Below, piece by piece: positions 1 to 6,289 of a stretch of 6,390 nt of DNA. The first letter of the stretch is position 1; each line of letters begins with the position of its first letter. The notes under the pieces are model-generated. The model did not search any database. It saw nothing but the letters and a program-made list of their open reading frames with translations, and had not been told where the DNA came from. The position numbers and the translations under genes are program-made. The DNA lies in contig DCSL01000024.1 of assembly GCA_002325615.1 (NCBI GenBank), positions 12,126 through 18,515 of the forward strand, in the 5' to 3' direction. The stretch is from Amoebophilaceae bacterium UBA1467. Its GTDB lineage: Bacteria > Bacteroidota > Bacteroidia > Cytophagales > Amoebophilaceae.

Positions 1-2
1 GT

Positions 3-536
3 CCTTATGAGCCGAATCCACCCAGCCGTAGCTGGACTCCCAATGACGAGCCTTACAGCCAGCCAAATCACAGCAATGGTCAGCAAGGTGATAACCATCC
101 CTATCGGTGGAGCGATCATAACACGGAAAGTATCAGGACTACTACGAACAACGCAGCTGCTAGTGATGGGCTTTACAACCAACCAAATCACAGCAGTGGT
201 TGGCAAGGTGACAACCATCACTATTGGCGGAGCGATCATAACGCGGAAAGTATCAGGACTACTACGAACAACATAGCTATTCGCAACAAATCCAATAATC
301 ATATGTCCTCAGCGGTTCTTGAAGAAGGTTGTCTGATTTGCTGTGACAGAGACGCTTACCAAGACGATAAAGCAGTGATCCAATGTCTAAAGTGTAACCA
401 ATTCATTTGTGAACCGTGTCACAAGCGTATGAAAGAGAAAGCCAACGAGCCCCATTTGCATAATTACCATAATGGTTTTGAATTTTCTTGTAGAACACAA
501 TTCAGGTGCCCCTACTGTAAGAACCCTTACGAATAG
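3..536 (+). CDS. Partial repeat protein with C-terminal C4C4 RING-like zinc finger (5' end outside window)
   Basis: The frame is open from base 3 to the TAG at 534-536, giving 177 visible codons; the start lies upstream of the window. An ATG at 303 sits just before the finger, but the same frame continues upstream without a stop through the repeat, so the gene is longer. Residues 17-93 are hydrophilic, rich in N, S, H, D and G, and form two 40-residue repeats. Residues 110-172 form a cysteine array: C110-x2-C113, C128-x2-C131, C136-x2-C139 and C169-x2-C172, with CPYC followed by KNPY. The spacing C-x2-C-x14-C-x2-C-x4-C-x2-C-x29-C-x2-C resembles the C4C4 RING of eukaryotic CNOT4, with no histidine at the usual fourth ligand position. 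RING fingers typically recruit ubiquitin-conjugating enzymes. In a bacterium this suggests an effector acting in a eukaryotic host, which is inference. Another zinc-binding domain with a structural role is the alternative. Confidence 0.75.
   Translation, partial: PYEPNPPSRSWTPNDEPYSQPNHSNGQQGDNHPYRWSDHNTESIRTTTNNAAASDGLYNQPNHSSGWQGDNHHYWRSDHNAESIRTTTNNIAIRNKSNNHMSSAVLEEGCLICCDRDAYQDDKAVIQCLKCNQFICEPCHKRMKEKANEPHLHNYHNGFEFSCRTQFRCPYCKNPYE
51..272 (+). repeat. Direct tandem repeat, 120-bp period, two copies
   Basis: Copy one starts at 51 and copy two at 171. Over the first 102 bases of each copy I count about 11 mismatches (roughly 89% identity), with long identical stretches such as the GGACTACTACGAACAAC core. 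The period is a multiple of three and encodes 40-residue protein repeats; 26 of 33 aligned residues are the same (PNHS, GDNH, SDHN and ESIRTTTNN blocks). After base 272 the similarity breaks down as the protein enters the linker to the zinc finger. A degenerate, shortened relative of the unit may lie at 3-50 (PYEPNPPS compared with PYSQPNHS). More copies probably lie upstream of the window. Confidence 0.85.
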
Positions 537-545
537 ACATTTTAC

Positions 546-914
546 ATGCATAATGAGCTTCCCCTCCATGGCAAATACCTAGGTGCTATCTCTGCTGACT
601 TTGTCAAAGTTGCCGAAAAGCTTAAAGAGGCTTCTTACGTCATCAGGAAACAGGGAAGGTACAACCACCCCGTTTTTCTAGTCTCTAAAGTGCCACTTTC
701 TGTGGGCGCTTTGCTGATCGAAAAGCAAGAAACGGATAATGAATGGCACTACTATGCTGCTTACCTGGATGTATTAATACAATATGGTTTGGTGGCCAAA
801 GAAAAAGCTGCTGCCTTTCAGGAGGTATACAAAGACCCAGATGCGTTTTGTTGTCTACTTGTGGTAGATACCAACTTTACCAACTTCGTGCATATTCCTT
901 ATCCGGAGGGATAA
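546..914 (+). CDS. Conserved Bacteroidota protein of unknown function (122 aa)
   Basis: This complete ORF runs from ATG 546 to the TAA at 912-914, 9 bases after the preceding stop, so it may be co-transcribed with the upstream gene. The product is soluble, without a signal peptide or membrane segment, and mixes charged helices (FVKVAEKLKEASYVI) with a hydrophobic C-terminal half ending in FTNFVHIPYPEG. I recall similar roughly 120-residue proteins in Cytophagales, with conserved ends like NELPLHGKYLGAISADF and YKDPxxFCCLxVV, but no characterised function. No catalytic motif or metal site is evident. Overlapping open frames in this stretch lack protein-like composition and are treated as shadows. 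No Shine-Dalgarno sequence precedes the ATG, as is usual for Bacteroidota. Confidence 0.8.
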   Translation: MHNELPLHGKYLGAISADFVKVAEKLKEASYVIRKQGRYNHPVFLVSKVPLSVGALLIEKQETDNEWHYYAAYLDVLIQYGLVAKEKAAAFQEVYKDPDAFCCLLVVDTNFTNFVHIPYPEG

Positions 915-1006
915 TGATAATTTTTTGGACAGATACGCCAGCCACTTTTCACAGATTTGTACACAAAACTCCTATTTAGTAGCTGTCGTTGAAAGCAATC
1001 ATCCCA

Positions 1007-1753
1007 ATGAAACAAACTATCAAATCATCTTGCATTTTCGGGACTCGAGCTACCATAGAGACCATTCTAGCAGGAAAACCCATAGACAAAGTTTTTATCG
1101 ACAAGACTGCCAACAGTTCGCTACACAAAGAGTTACTGTCTCTTATCAGACAACAAAAAATTCCTTATAGCCATGTGCCAGCCGTCAAGCTGCATAAACT
1201 TACCCCAAAAAATCACCAAGGGGTTGTAGCTTACCTAGCCCCTGTCGCTTTGGCCTCCTTGAGCCATGTAGTACAAGCGAGCTATGAGCAAGGCAAAACA
1301 CTGTTGATCCTGCTATTAGACGGCATTACAGACGTAAGAAATTTTGGTGCTATCGTACGCACTGCTGCTTGTACTAACGTAGATGCTGTTGTAATTCCTA
1401 GCCAAGGCAGCGTCTCTGTGAGTGCAGAGGCCATGAAAACCTCAGCAGGAGCCCTAGCACATCTACCCATTTGCCGGGTAGGTAGCCTGAAAGAGGCCAT
1501 TTGTGAGCTTCAAGAGAGTGGCCTGCAGATTATTGCTTGCCACGAAAAGGCACCCAACTCGCTCTACCATACAGATTTGAATCTTCCTCTGGCCATACTC
1601 TTAGGAGCTGAAGACCGAGGCATTGCTCCTCAACACCTGAAGCTAGCCGATAAAAATGTACACATACCTATGTTTGGGCCTATTGCATCCCTTAACGTCT
1701 CTGTGGCTGCTGCTGTCATCCTGTACGAACATATGAGGCAACAAAAATTTTGA
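1007..1753 (+). CDS. rlmB: 23S rRNA 2'-O-ribose methyltransferase, TrmH/SpoU family (RlmB-like)
   Basis: The 248-residue product is a SPOUT-class methyltransferase that transfers a methyl group from S-adenosylmethionine to a ribose 2'-OH. The family prototype, E. coli RlmB (243 aa), acts on G2251 of 23S rRNA. The N-terminal substrate-binding domain spans about residues 8-78 (IFGTRATIETIL, then LTPKNHQGVVAYL). The knotted catalytic domain shows motif 1 at 106-120 (GITDVRNFGAIVRTA, with N112 and R118), motif 2 at 198-206 (LLGAEDRGI, with E202) and motif 3 at 220-241 (IPM, then SLNVSVAAAVILYE). All key residues are present. I chose ATG 1007; an in-frame TTG at 989 would add six residues, and a TAG at 980 closes the frame beyond it. 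The gene lies 92 bases after the preceding ORF and converges on the minus-strand lipoprotein gene. RlmB versus another TrmH paralogue with a different rRNA or tRNA target cannot be fully settled from the sequence. Confidence 0.9.
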   Translation: MKQTIKSSCIFGTRATIETILAGKPIDKVFIDKTANSSLHKELLSLIRQQKIPYSHVPAVKLHKLTPKNHQGVVAYLAPVALASLSHVVQASYEQGKTLLILLLDGITDVRNFGAIVRTAACTNVDAVVIPSQGSVSVSAEAMKTSAGALAHLPICRVGSLKEAICELQESGLQIIACHEKAPNSLYHTDLNLPLAILLGAEDRGIAPQHLKLADKNVHIPMFGPIASLNVSVAAAVILYEHMRQQKF

Positions 1754-1805
1754 ATGCCAGGCATAGCTCTTAAAAAGCTTTTATGGTGCAGATTTTTTTC
1801 CCTAC

Positions 1806-1832
1806 CTGAGGCCCTTTTCAAAAAAAGGTCAG
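1806..1832. terminator. Weak stem-loop between convergent genes
   Basis: The gap between rlmB and the minus-strand lipoprotein gene (1754-1838) contains an imperfect hairpin. CTGA (1806-1809) pairs with TCAG (1829-1832), and CCTTTT (1813-1818) pairs with AAAAGG (1823-1828), with a GGC bulge and a CAAA loop. It could end transcription from both sides. A T7 run at 1793-1799 follows a weak AGCT/AGCT stem (1765-1779) that could serve rlmB. Neither is a textbook intrinsic terminator, since no clear T-tract directly follows the stronger stem on either strand. Confidence 0.3.
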
Positions 1833-1838
1833 TCCCAC

Positions 1839-2744
1839 TTATAACTTTCGGCAAGCAGCTACTCCGTGATTGCGTAGGGTGTAATCGAACATACCAACTC
1901 CAGTAGTGTAACAGTTGATATTTAGCTTTCCGGCACTAAAATTCCCGATATAAATAGCACGCCTTCTAGGTGGATCACTCAGTCTAGGTACGGATTCATG
2001 GCAAAGTGTGTAAGTCGGCTCATCCTTCCCGTTTGTAAACAAATGCTCTCCTGTGCGCGTATAGTGCATCAAAATGGTAGTCGCTGCTTCCAAAGCGGTG
2101 GGAGGCGCATACGGAAGGCCTGTCCTCCTAGCATGATTGTTGGTCACTAAGGCACTTTGGTCAATGTCGCGAAGACTACGACTACCTGGAAGCACATCAC
2201 GTGTCATTAACACCCAGTAGGAGCTGCTAGGAGCATAGCTGCCCAACAATCTTTGCGTATCCTCAGTATTGTAATCGTACTGTGCCCTATAACCATTATT
2301 TTGGGGCCGCGTAATCAGCTCGCCGAGTAGATTCAATGAAAAATTGCTGTCATCTACTTTAGCTGGAATTAACGTCAACAGATGCGTATCGCGAACCTTT
2401 TTGTCTTCCCAAAACGGACAGGATCTGTCCAAAATAGAAGCTATATCCTCAGGTAATGGCGGTGCTTCTCCAACATCTCCGAAGTACTGTGCCCATGCCT
2501 CCTGACCAAACGCCAGCGCAGGTACTGGCCTAATGGCCAGCTCCTTGCCTTCTGACTGCCCAGACTCATCTGCCGAGGAACCACCCAATTCATTTTTGTC
2601 TTCTGAAATGATGGCATTTTCTGTAGGCCTGCTGCAAGCACCAGATGAATCTTCCTTCTTGTCCCTTAGCTGTGGCCGGCAACCTGACAATAAAAAAACA
2701 CACAACAACATTGTTGTGATTACGCTGGTAATGGGTACGGACAT
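1839..2744 (-). CDS. Lipoprotein with a domain recalled from amoeba-associated bacteria
   Basis: The 301-residue product starts at the ATG complementary to 2742-2744; an in-frame stop at 2784-2786 fixes the start region. Residues 1-22 are a lipoprotein signal peptide with lipobox LSGC (C22), so the mature protein should be lipid-anchored. Residues 23-70 are a hydrophilic, low-complexity linker rich in S, E, D and G. Residues 100-301 form one globular domain with blocks SCPFWEDKKVRDTHLLTLIP (109-127), SYWVLMTRDVLPGSR (175-189), ALEAATTILMHYTRTGEHLF (217-236) and a terminal GVAACRKL. I recall this block order from multi-copy proteins of Parachlamydia-like and Amoebophilus-like bacteria, sometimes attached to other eukaryotic-like domains, but know no biochemical function for it. 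A role at the host interface is inference. The gene is convergent with rlmB and divergent from recQ, so it is likely transcribed alone. Confidence 0.8.
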   Translation of the reverse strand: MSVPITSVITTMLLCVFLLSGCRPQLRDKKEDSSGACSRPTENAIISEDKNELGGSSADESGQSEGKELAIRPVPALAFGQEAWAQYFGDVGEAPPLPEDIASILDRSCPFWEDKKVRDTHLLTLIPAKVDDSNFSLNLLGELITRPQNNGYRAQYDYNTEDTQRLLGSYAPSSSYWVLMTRDVLPGSRSLRDIDQSALVTNNHARRTGLPYAPPTALEAATTILMHYTRTGEHLFTNGKDEPTYTLCHESVPRLSDPPRRRAIYIGNFSAGKLNINCYTTGVGMFDYTLRNHGVAACRKL

Positions 2745-3059
2745 GGCATGAAAAATTAGAATTTGGGGAATGTGCGGCTTGACTCATGGCAATGGTAACC
2801 CCAAAGTAGCTACCACCGCAATGATACAGACATCATTGCTAAAAAACTACCCATCGCGCCTGTCATCAGCACGATAGTACTGTCTCATTGATATGGCACG
2901 ATTCGGCAATCGAATACCACAGACTTGCTCTCCCAAAAGATACTGCGTTGAATGGCAATTGTTTGTCCTTGCTAACAATGGCTAGGATCTTCAAATAAGA
3001 AAATATTCCCTATATTGATGTTGATATACGCAGCGAAGCCTACCGGGGTTAGTAAAGTA
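2745..3059. other. Divergent intergenic region, no supported gene
   Basis: This stretch separates the divergent lipoprotein gene and recQ, and must contain both promoters. I found no convincing match to the Bacteroidota promoter pattern (TTTG, about 19 bases, TAnnTTTG); TTTG at 2962-2965 has only a poor partner near 2983. Both strands carry open stretches of about 30-50 codons broken by stops, without plausible starts or recognised motifs. On the minus strand, the frame of the lipoprotein gene reads through about 2845-2980 before a TAG. These could be remnants of a decayed gene or chance. A short inverted repeat, ATTCG/CGAAT, lies near 2901-2915. No tRNA or riboswitch is evident. Confidence 0.5.
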
Positions 3060-5228
3060 ATGACAACCACCACAACAGCCATCCGAGAGAAGCTACGGCA
3101 AGTTTTTAACTATGACCAGTTTAGGGAAGAGCAGGAGGCCATTATCAAAAACGTTTTAGCAGGCAAGGACACCTTGGTGATCATGCCTACAGGTGGAGGT
3201 AAGTCGCTGTGCTACCAAATACCTGCCTTGATGCAAGCAGGAGTGGCTATTGTTATTTCGCCTCTGATTGCGTTGATGAAAAATCAGGTAGACCAACTTC
3301 ATGCCGTGGGTGTCAATGCTGCTTTCGTCAACTCTACCCTATCTAAAGAGGTCATCAATGAGATTAGGGCAGATGTACTATCTGGAAAGACGAAGTTACT
3401 CTATGTGGCACCAGAGTCACTCCTCAAAGAGGATAATCTTGCCTTTTTGAAACAGGCCCGTATCTCTTTTGTAGCTGTAGACGAAGCTCACTGTATTTCA
3501 GATTGGGGCCATGACTTCAGGCCAGAGTACAGAAAAATAAAAACAGTGCTTGATCAGGCACTCGGTGTGTTGCCTATGATTGGTCTTACTGCTACAGCCA
3601 CACCCAGAGTACAACAAGACATTCTTAAAAACCTGGCAATAGAAAATGCCACGTTATTCAAATCCTCTTTCAATAGAGAAAACCTCTATTACGAAATCAG
3701 GCCCAAAACACAAGTAGCAAGACAGCTCATCAAATTTATCAAAGGCTATCCAAAAGCATCGGGTATCGTGTACTGCCAAAGCAGAAAAAAGGTAGAGGAG
3801 CTTGCAATATTACTCAACTTGAATAGCATCCAAGCAGCGCCTTATCATGCTGGACTAGAGCCTAAAACCAGAGTGCAGCACCAAGATGCTTTTCTGAATA
3901 AGGAAGTAGATGTCATCGTAGCAACCATTGCTTTTGGCATGGGTATCGACAAGCCAGATGTTCGTTTTGTTATCCATTACGATGTTCCTAGATCCTTAGA
4001 AAGCTATTATCAAGAAACGGGAAGAGCAGGCAGAGATGGTTTGGCCAGTACTTGCTTGATGTTCTATAGTGAAGAAGACGTTATCAGGATGGAAAAGCTT
4101 AATAAAAGCAAGCCGACTGCAGAACGAGAAAAAGCCCAAGCTCTGCTACAGGCAATGACTGCTTACGCCCTATCAGGCATCTGCCGAAGAAAGCAGCTGC
4201 TACATTACTTTGGAGAGACGTACCAAGAAAACTGTAACTACTGCGACAATTGTAAACATCCTACAGAGACCTTTCCTGGGGAAGATTTTGTCAAAATGGT
4301 TATCATGGCTGTAGAACAAACCCAAGAACGTTTTAGCATAGACCATATCATACGCCTTTTAAGAGGTACTGCAGACCCCTATATCAAAAGCTATCGCCAC
4401 CAAACACTCACCGTCTTTGGACAAGGAAGTGAAAAAGACGAGGCTTTTTGGAAGTCAGTCATCAATCAGGCACTACTACTGGCGCTATTAAGCAAGGACG
4501 TAGAGCAGTTAAACATCCTAAAAATCACAGAACAAGGAAAAATATTTTTAGAAAAAAGTGATGCGATTGCACTACACAAAGACAATACCTATGCATCGTC
4601 TGACAATAACCAACAGCCTGCTACTATCAGTAAAGCGTATGATACAGTACTATTAGACCTCCTAGAGCAACTCAGAGAAAAAGTAGCCCAAGAAAAAGCC
4701 ATCCCTAACTATGCTGTCTTCCAAGACACTTCGCTAGAAGAAATGGCCCTCATCTGCCCTACTACCCTGGAAGGGTTAGCCCAAATCAACGGCATAAGCA
4801 TGGGCAAAGCGAAGAAGTTCGGACTGCCTTTTATCGAACTTATCCAAGAGTATGTAGCCACTAATGACATTGTTACTGTATCAGAGGTCGCGGTGAAATC
4901 TGCGGCTAGTAGCTCAACAAAAAAAGTATACATTATCCAGCAAATCGACAGAAAAACTGATTTACGGGAGATCGCAGCTACCAAGTCCTTAAGTATGAAC
5001 GCGTTGCTCAAGGAAATGGAGCAGCTATGCTACGCTGGCACCAAGCTAAATATTGACTATTACATCGATAATGCCCTGTCTGAAGACCAACAAGAAGTAT
5101 TGTATGACTATTTTATGCAGGCTAAAGAAGACAGTATCAAGCGGGCCATCGCAGCATTTAAGGGAGCGTTTGAAGAAGAAGAGCTCCGGCTGATGCGTAT
5201 CAAGTTTCTATCTGAGGTTGCTAACTAG
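3060..5228 (+). CDS. recQ: ATP-dependent DNA helicase RecQ
   Basis: The 722-residue product is a 3'-to-5' superfamily 2 helicase that unwinds forked and recombination intermediates in DNA repair. Motif 0 (YDQFREEQ) lies at 18-25, Walker A (PTGGGKS) at 43-49, DEAH at 141-144 followed by the RecQ aromatic loop (CISDWGHDFRPEY), motif III (LTATATP) at 176-182, motif IV (GIVYCQSR) at 235-242, motif V (FGMGIDKPD) at 292-300 and motif VI (QETGRAGRDG) at 318-327. Zinc ligands are C375, C392, C395 and C398. An RQC winged helix (about 405-510) and an HRDC domain (about 525-600) follow. A C-terminal extension of about 100 residues looks like a helix-turn-helix module, as in other Bacteroidota RecQ. No key residue is missing. 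ATG 3060 puts the start just before the conserved IREKL helix; ATG 3018 or TTG 3015 would add 14-15 residues without family character. Confidence 0.96.
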   Translation: MTTTTTAIREKLRQVFNYDQFREEQEAIIKNVLAGKDTLVIMPTGGGKSLCYQIPALMQAGVAIVISPLIALMKNQVDQLHAVGVNAAFVNSTLSKEVINEIRADVLSGKTKLLYVAPESLLKEDNLAFLKQARISFVAVDEAHCISDWGHDFRPEYRKIKTVLDQALGVLPMIGLTATATPRVQQDILKNLAIENATLFKSSFNRENLYYEIRPKTQVARQLIKFIKGYPKASGIVYCQSRKKVEELAILLNLNSIQAAPYHAGLEPKTRVQHQDAFLNKEVDVIVATIAFGMGIDKPDVRFVIHYDVPRSLESYYQETGRAGRDGLASTCLMFYSEEDVIRMEKLNKSKPTAEREKAQALLQAMTAYALSGICRRKQLLHYFGETYQENCNYCDNCKHPTETFPGEDFVKMVIMAVEQTQERFSIDHIIRLLRGTADPYIKSYRHQTLTVFGQGSEKDEAFWKSVINQALLLALLSKDVEQLNILKITEQGKIFLEKSDAIALHKDNTYASSDNNQQPATISKAYDTVLLDLLEQLREKVAQEKAIPNYAVFQDTSLEEMALICPTTLEGLAQINGISMGKAKKFGLPFIELIQEYVATNDIVTVSEVAVKSAASSSTKKVYIIQQIDRKTDLREIAATKSLSMNALLKEMEQLCYAGTKLNIDYYIDNALSEDQQEVLYDYFMQAKEDSIKRAIAAFKGAFEEEELRLMRIKFLSEVAN

Positions 5229-5300
5229 CCAGATGGGCTTATACACAACGTATCAGTAATTTTTCGGATTGAATTTCAAAAGCATCAACGGAAATATCGC

Positions 5301-5786
5301 ATGGGCAGAAACACATGGAGGTATTGCTGGATAGGCCTGTTACTACTTTGTGCTTGCGACCGAACAGCCACCTACCAAAATACTATTGCCTTTGACCACT
5401 GTTGCTGGCCAGTCGCCACTGTGCTCAACTTTTCATTCCAGATAAAAGATGTTGCGCAAATTTATGACATTTGTCTTTTGGTAAAGAATGCACAAGACTA
5501 TCCATACCAGAATCTTTATGTTACGCATTCCCTTGAAGATGATGCAAGGCACGTACTCCAGCAAGCATTAAAAAACTATTCCCTCTTTGATGTGAAGACG
5601 GGTAAGCCTTTGGGCAATGGTTTTGGGAACATAAAAAAACATGAATTTTTAATAGTAACTGGTTACCAATTCTCTCACCCAGGCTTGTATACCCTAAAAC
5701 TGGAGCACTTTAAGCGCACAGATACGCTATCGGGGCTGCAGGCCGTAGGCGTTAAAGTGGTTCCGTCAAAACATCTCCCCCAGTGA
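5301..5786 (+). CDS. gldH: GldH-type gliding-motility lipoprotein
   Basis: The 161-residue product has a short signal peptide with a lipobox-like LCAC (C19), so it is predicted to be a lipid-anchored envelope protein. Family features are W36, FSFQI (44-48), DYPYQNLYV (66-74), FDVKTGKPLGNGFG (96-109), the Y/F-rich strand near YQFSHPGLYTLKLEH (122-136) and DTLSGLQAVGVKV (141-153). Length and motif order fit GldH, a lipoprotein required for gliding and chitin use in Flavobacterium johnsoniae; its exact role is unknown. Many non-gliding Bacteroidota retain it, so presence does not prove motility. It starts 72 bases after recQ and overlaps the following lnt start (GTGA), which suggests coupled translation. 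The cysteine at -2 of the lipobox is slightly unusual. Confidence 0.85.
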   Translation: MGRNTWRYCWIGLLLLCACDRTATYQNTIAFDHCCWPVATVLNFSFQIKDVAQIYDICLLVKNAQDYPYQNLYVTHSLEDDARHVLQQALKNYSLFDVKTGKPLGNGFGNIKKHEFLIVTGYQFSHPGLYTLKLEHFKRTDTLSGLQAVGVKVVPSKHLPQ

Positions 5787-6289
5787 AGGCACTTTATCTC
5801 TCCATCTATCCTAGCCTCGCCATTTTGAGAAAAATTCAGCAGCATCGGTATTATCTAGCCTTCCTGTCATTGTTGAGTAGCATATTTTTTTGGCTGTCCT
5901 GGCCTCCTAACCGCTGTGTACTGCTCTTATTTGTGGCTTTTGTGCCGCTGTTGCTTATAGCAAGACACATTGAAAAGTATCAGTACAAGCGACCCTATTG
6001 GACCTTCTACAAGCATGCCTACTTGACCCTTTTCTTGTGGAACTTGACTACTACTTGGTGGGTAGCTCATGCCACAGCAGCAGGAGCAGTATTTATGCTT
6101 TTTGTAAATACCTTTTGTATGAGTTTGCCGCTACCGCTATTTCAGTTGATGGCCAAGCATTATGGAAGAAACATCGGCTATGTTGCCTTGCTTGCTTACT
6201 GGGTCAGTATGGAGCATACACACCTGCAATGGGAGCTTTCTTTTCCATGGCTCAATCTTGGGAATGGTTTTGCTTACTGGCCTGAGTAA
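5783..6289 (+). CDS. lnt: Apolipoprotein N-acyltransferase, N-terminal part ended by an in-frame TAA
   Basis: Lnt transfers the third acyl chain to the N-terminal cysteine of lipoproteins in the inner membrane. The 168 codons from GTG 5783 encode the membrane region, with hydrophobic segments near 23-40, 44-61, 78-94, 99-122 and 130-145. Family sequence includes LWNLTTTWWVAH (85-96) and WELSFPWLNLGNGFAYWPE (150-168), which normally leads into a QWYEYTG block. A TAA at 6287-6289 stops the frame exactly there, and the QWYEYTG block follows in the same frame. The C-terminal nitrilase-like domain with its Glu-Lys-Cys triad is absent from this ORF, so the product alone should be inactive. The start overlaps the gldH stop by four bases (GTGA). 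Lnt identity is strong; whether the gene is truly broken depends on confirming the TAA. Confidence 0.85.
   Translation: MKALYLSIYPSLAILRKIQQHRYYLAFLSLLSSIFFWLSWPPNRCVLLLFVAFVPLLLIARHIEKYQYKRPYWTFYKHAYLTLFLWNLTTTWWVAHATAAGAVFMLFVNTFCMSLPLPLFQLMAKHYGRNIGYVALLAYWVSMEHTHLQWELSFPWLNLGNGFAYWPE

Noticed and set aside
7..276. 89-codon + strand ORF through the repeat, giving a hydrophobic repeated peptide
   Set aside because: It is the out-of-frame reading of the 120-bp repeat. Frame 3 is open across the same bases and joins directly to the zinc-finger sequence, so that is the coding frame.
924..959. Possible Bacteroidota promoter (TTTG at 924-927 with CAGATTTG at 952-959) upstream of rlmB
   Set aside because: The spacing of 24 bases is too long and the first base of the -7 element does not match, so the support is too weak to list.
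743..1170. Two overlapping + strand ORFs (743-979 and 925-1170)
   Set aside because: They lie in alternate frames over the ends of the 122-aa gene and rlmB, lack motifs and conflict with clearly conserved proteins.
2533..2751. + strand ORF opposite the lipoprotein signal and linker
   Set aside because: It is a shadow of the low-complexity S/E/D-rich linker; the minus strand has a clear lipobox and conserved domain.
4709..5011. 100-codon minus-strand ORF inside recQ
   Set aside because: It is antisense to the HRDC and C-terminal parts of RecQ, whose frame is well supported; it has no independent motif.
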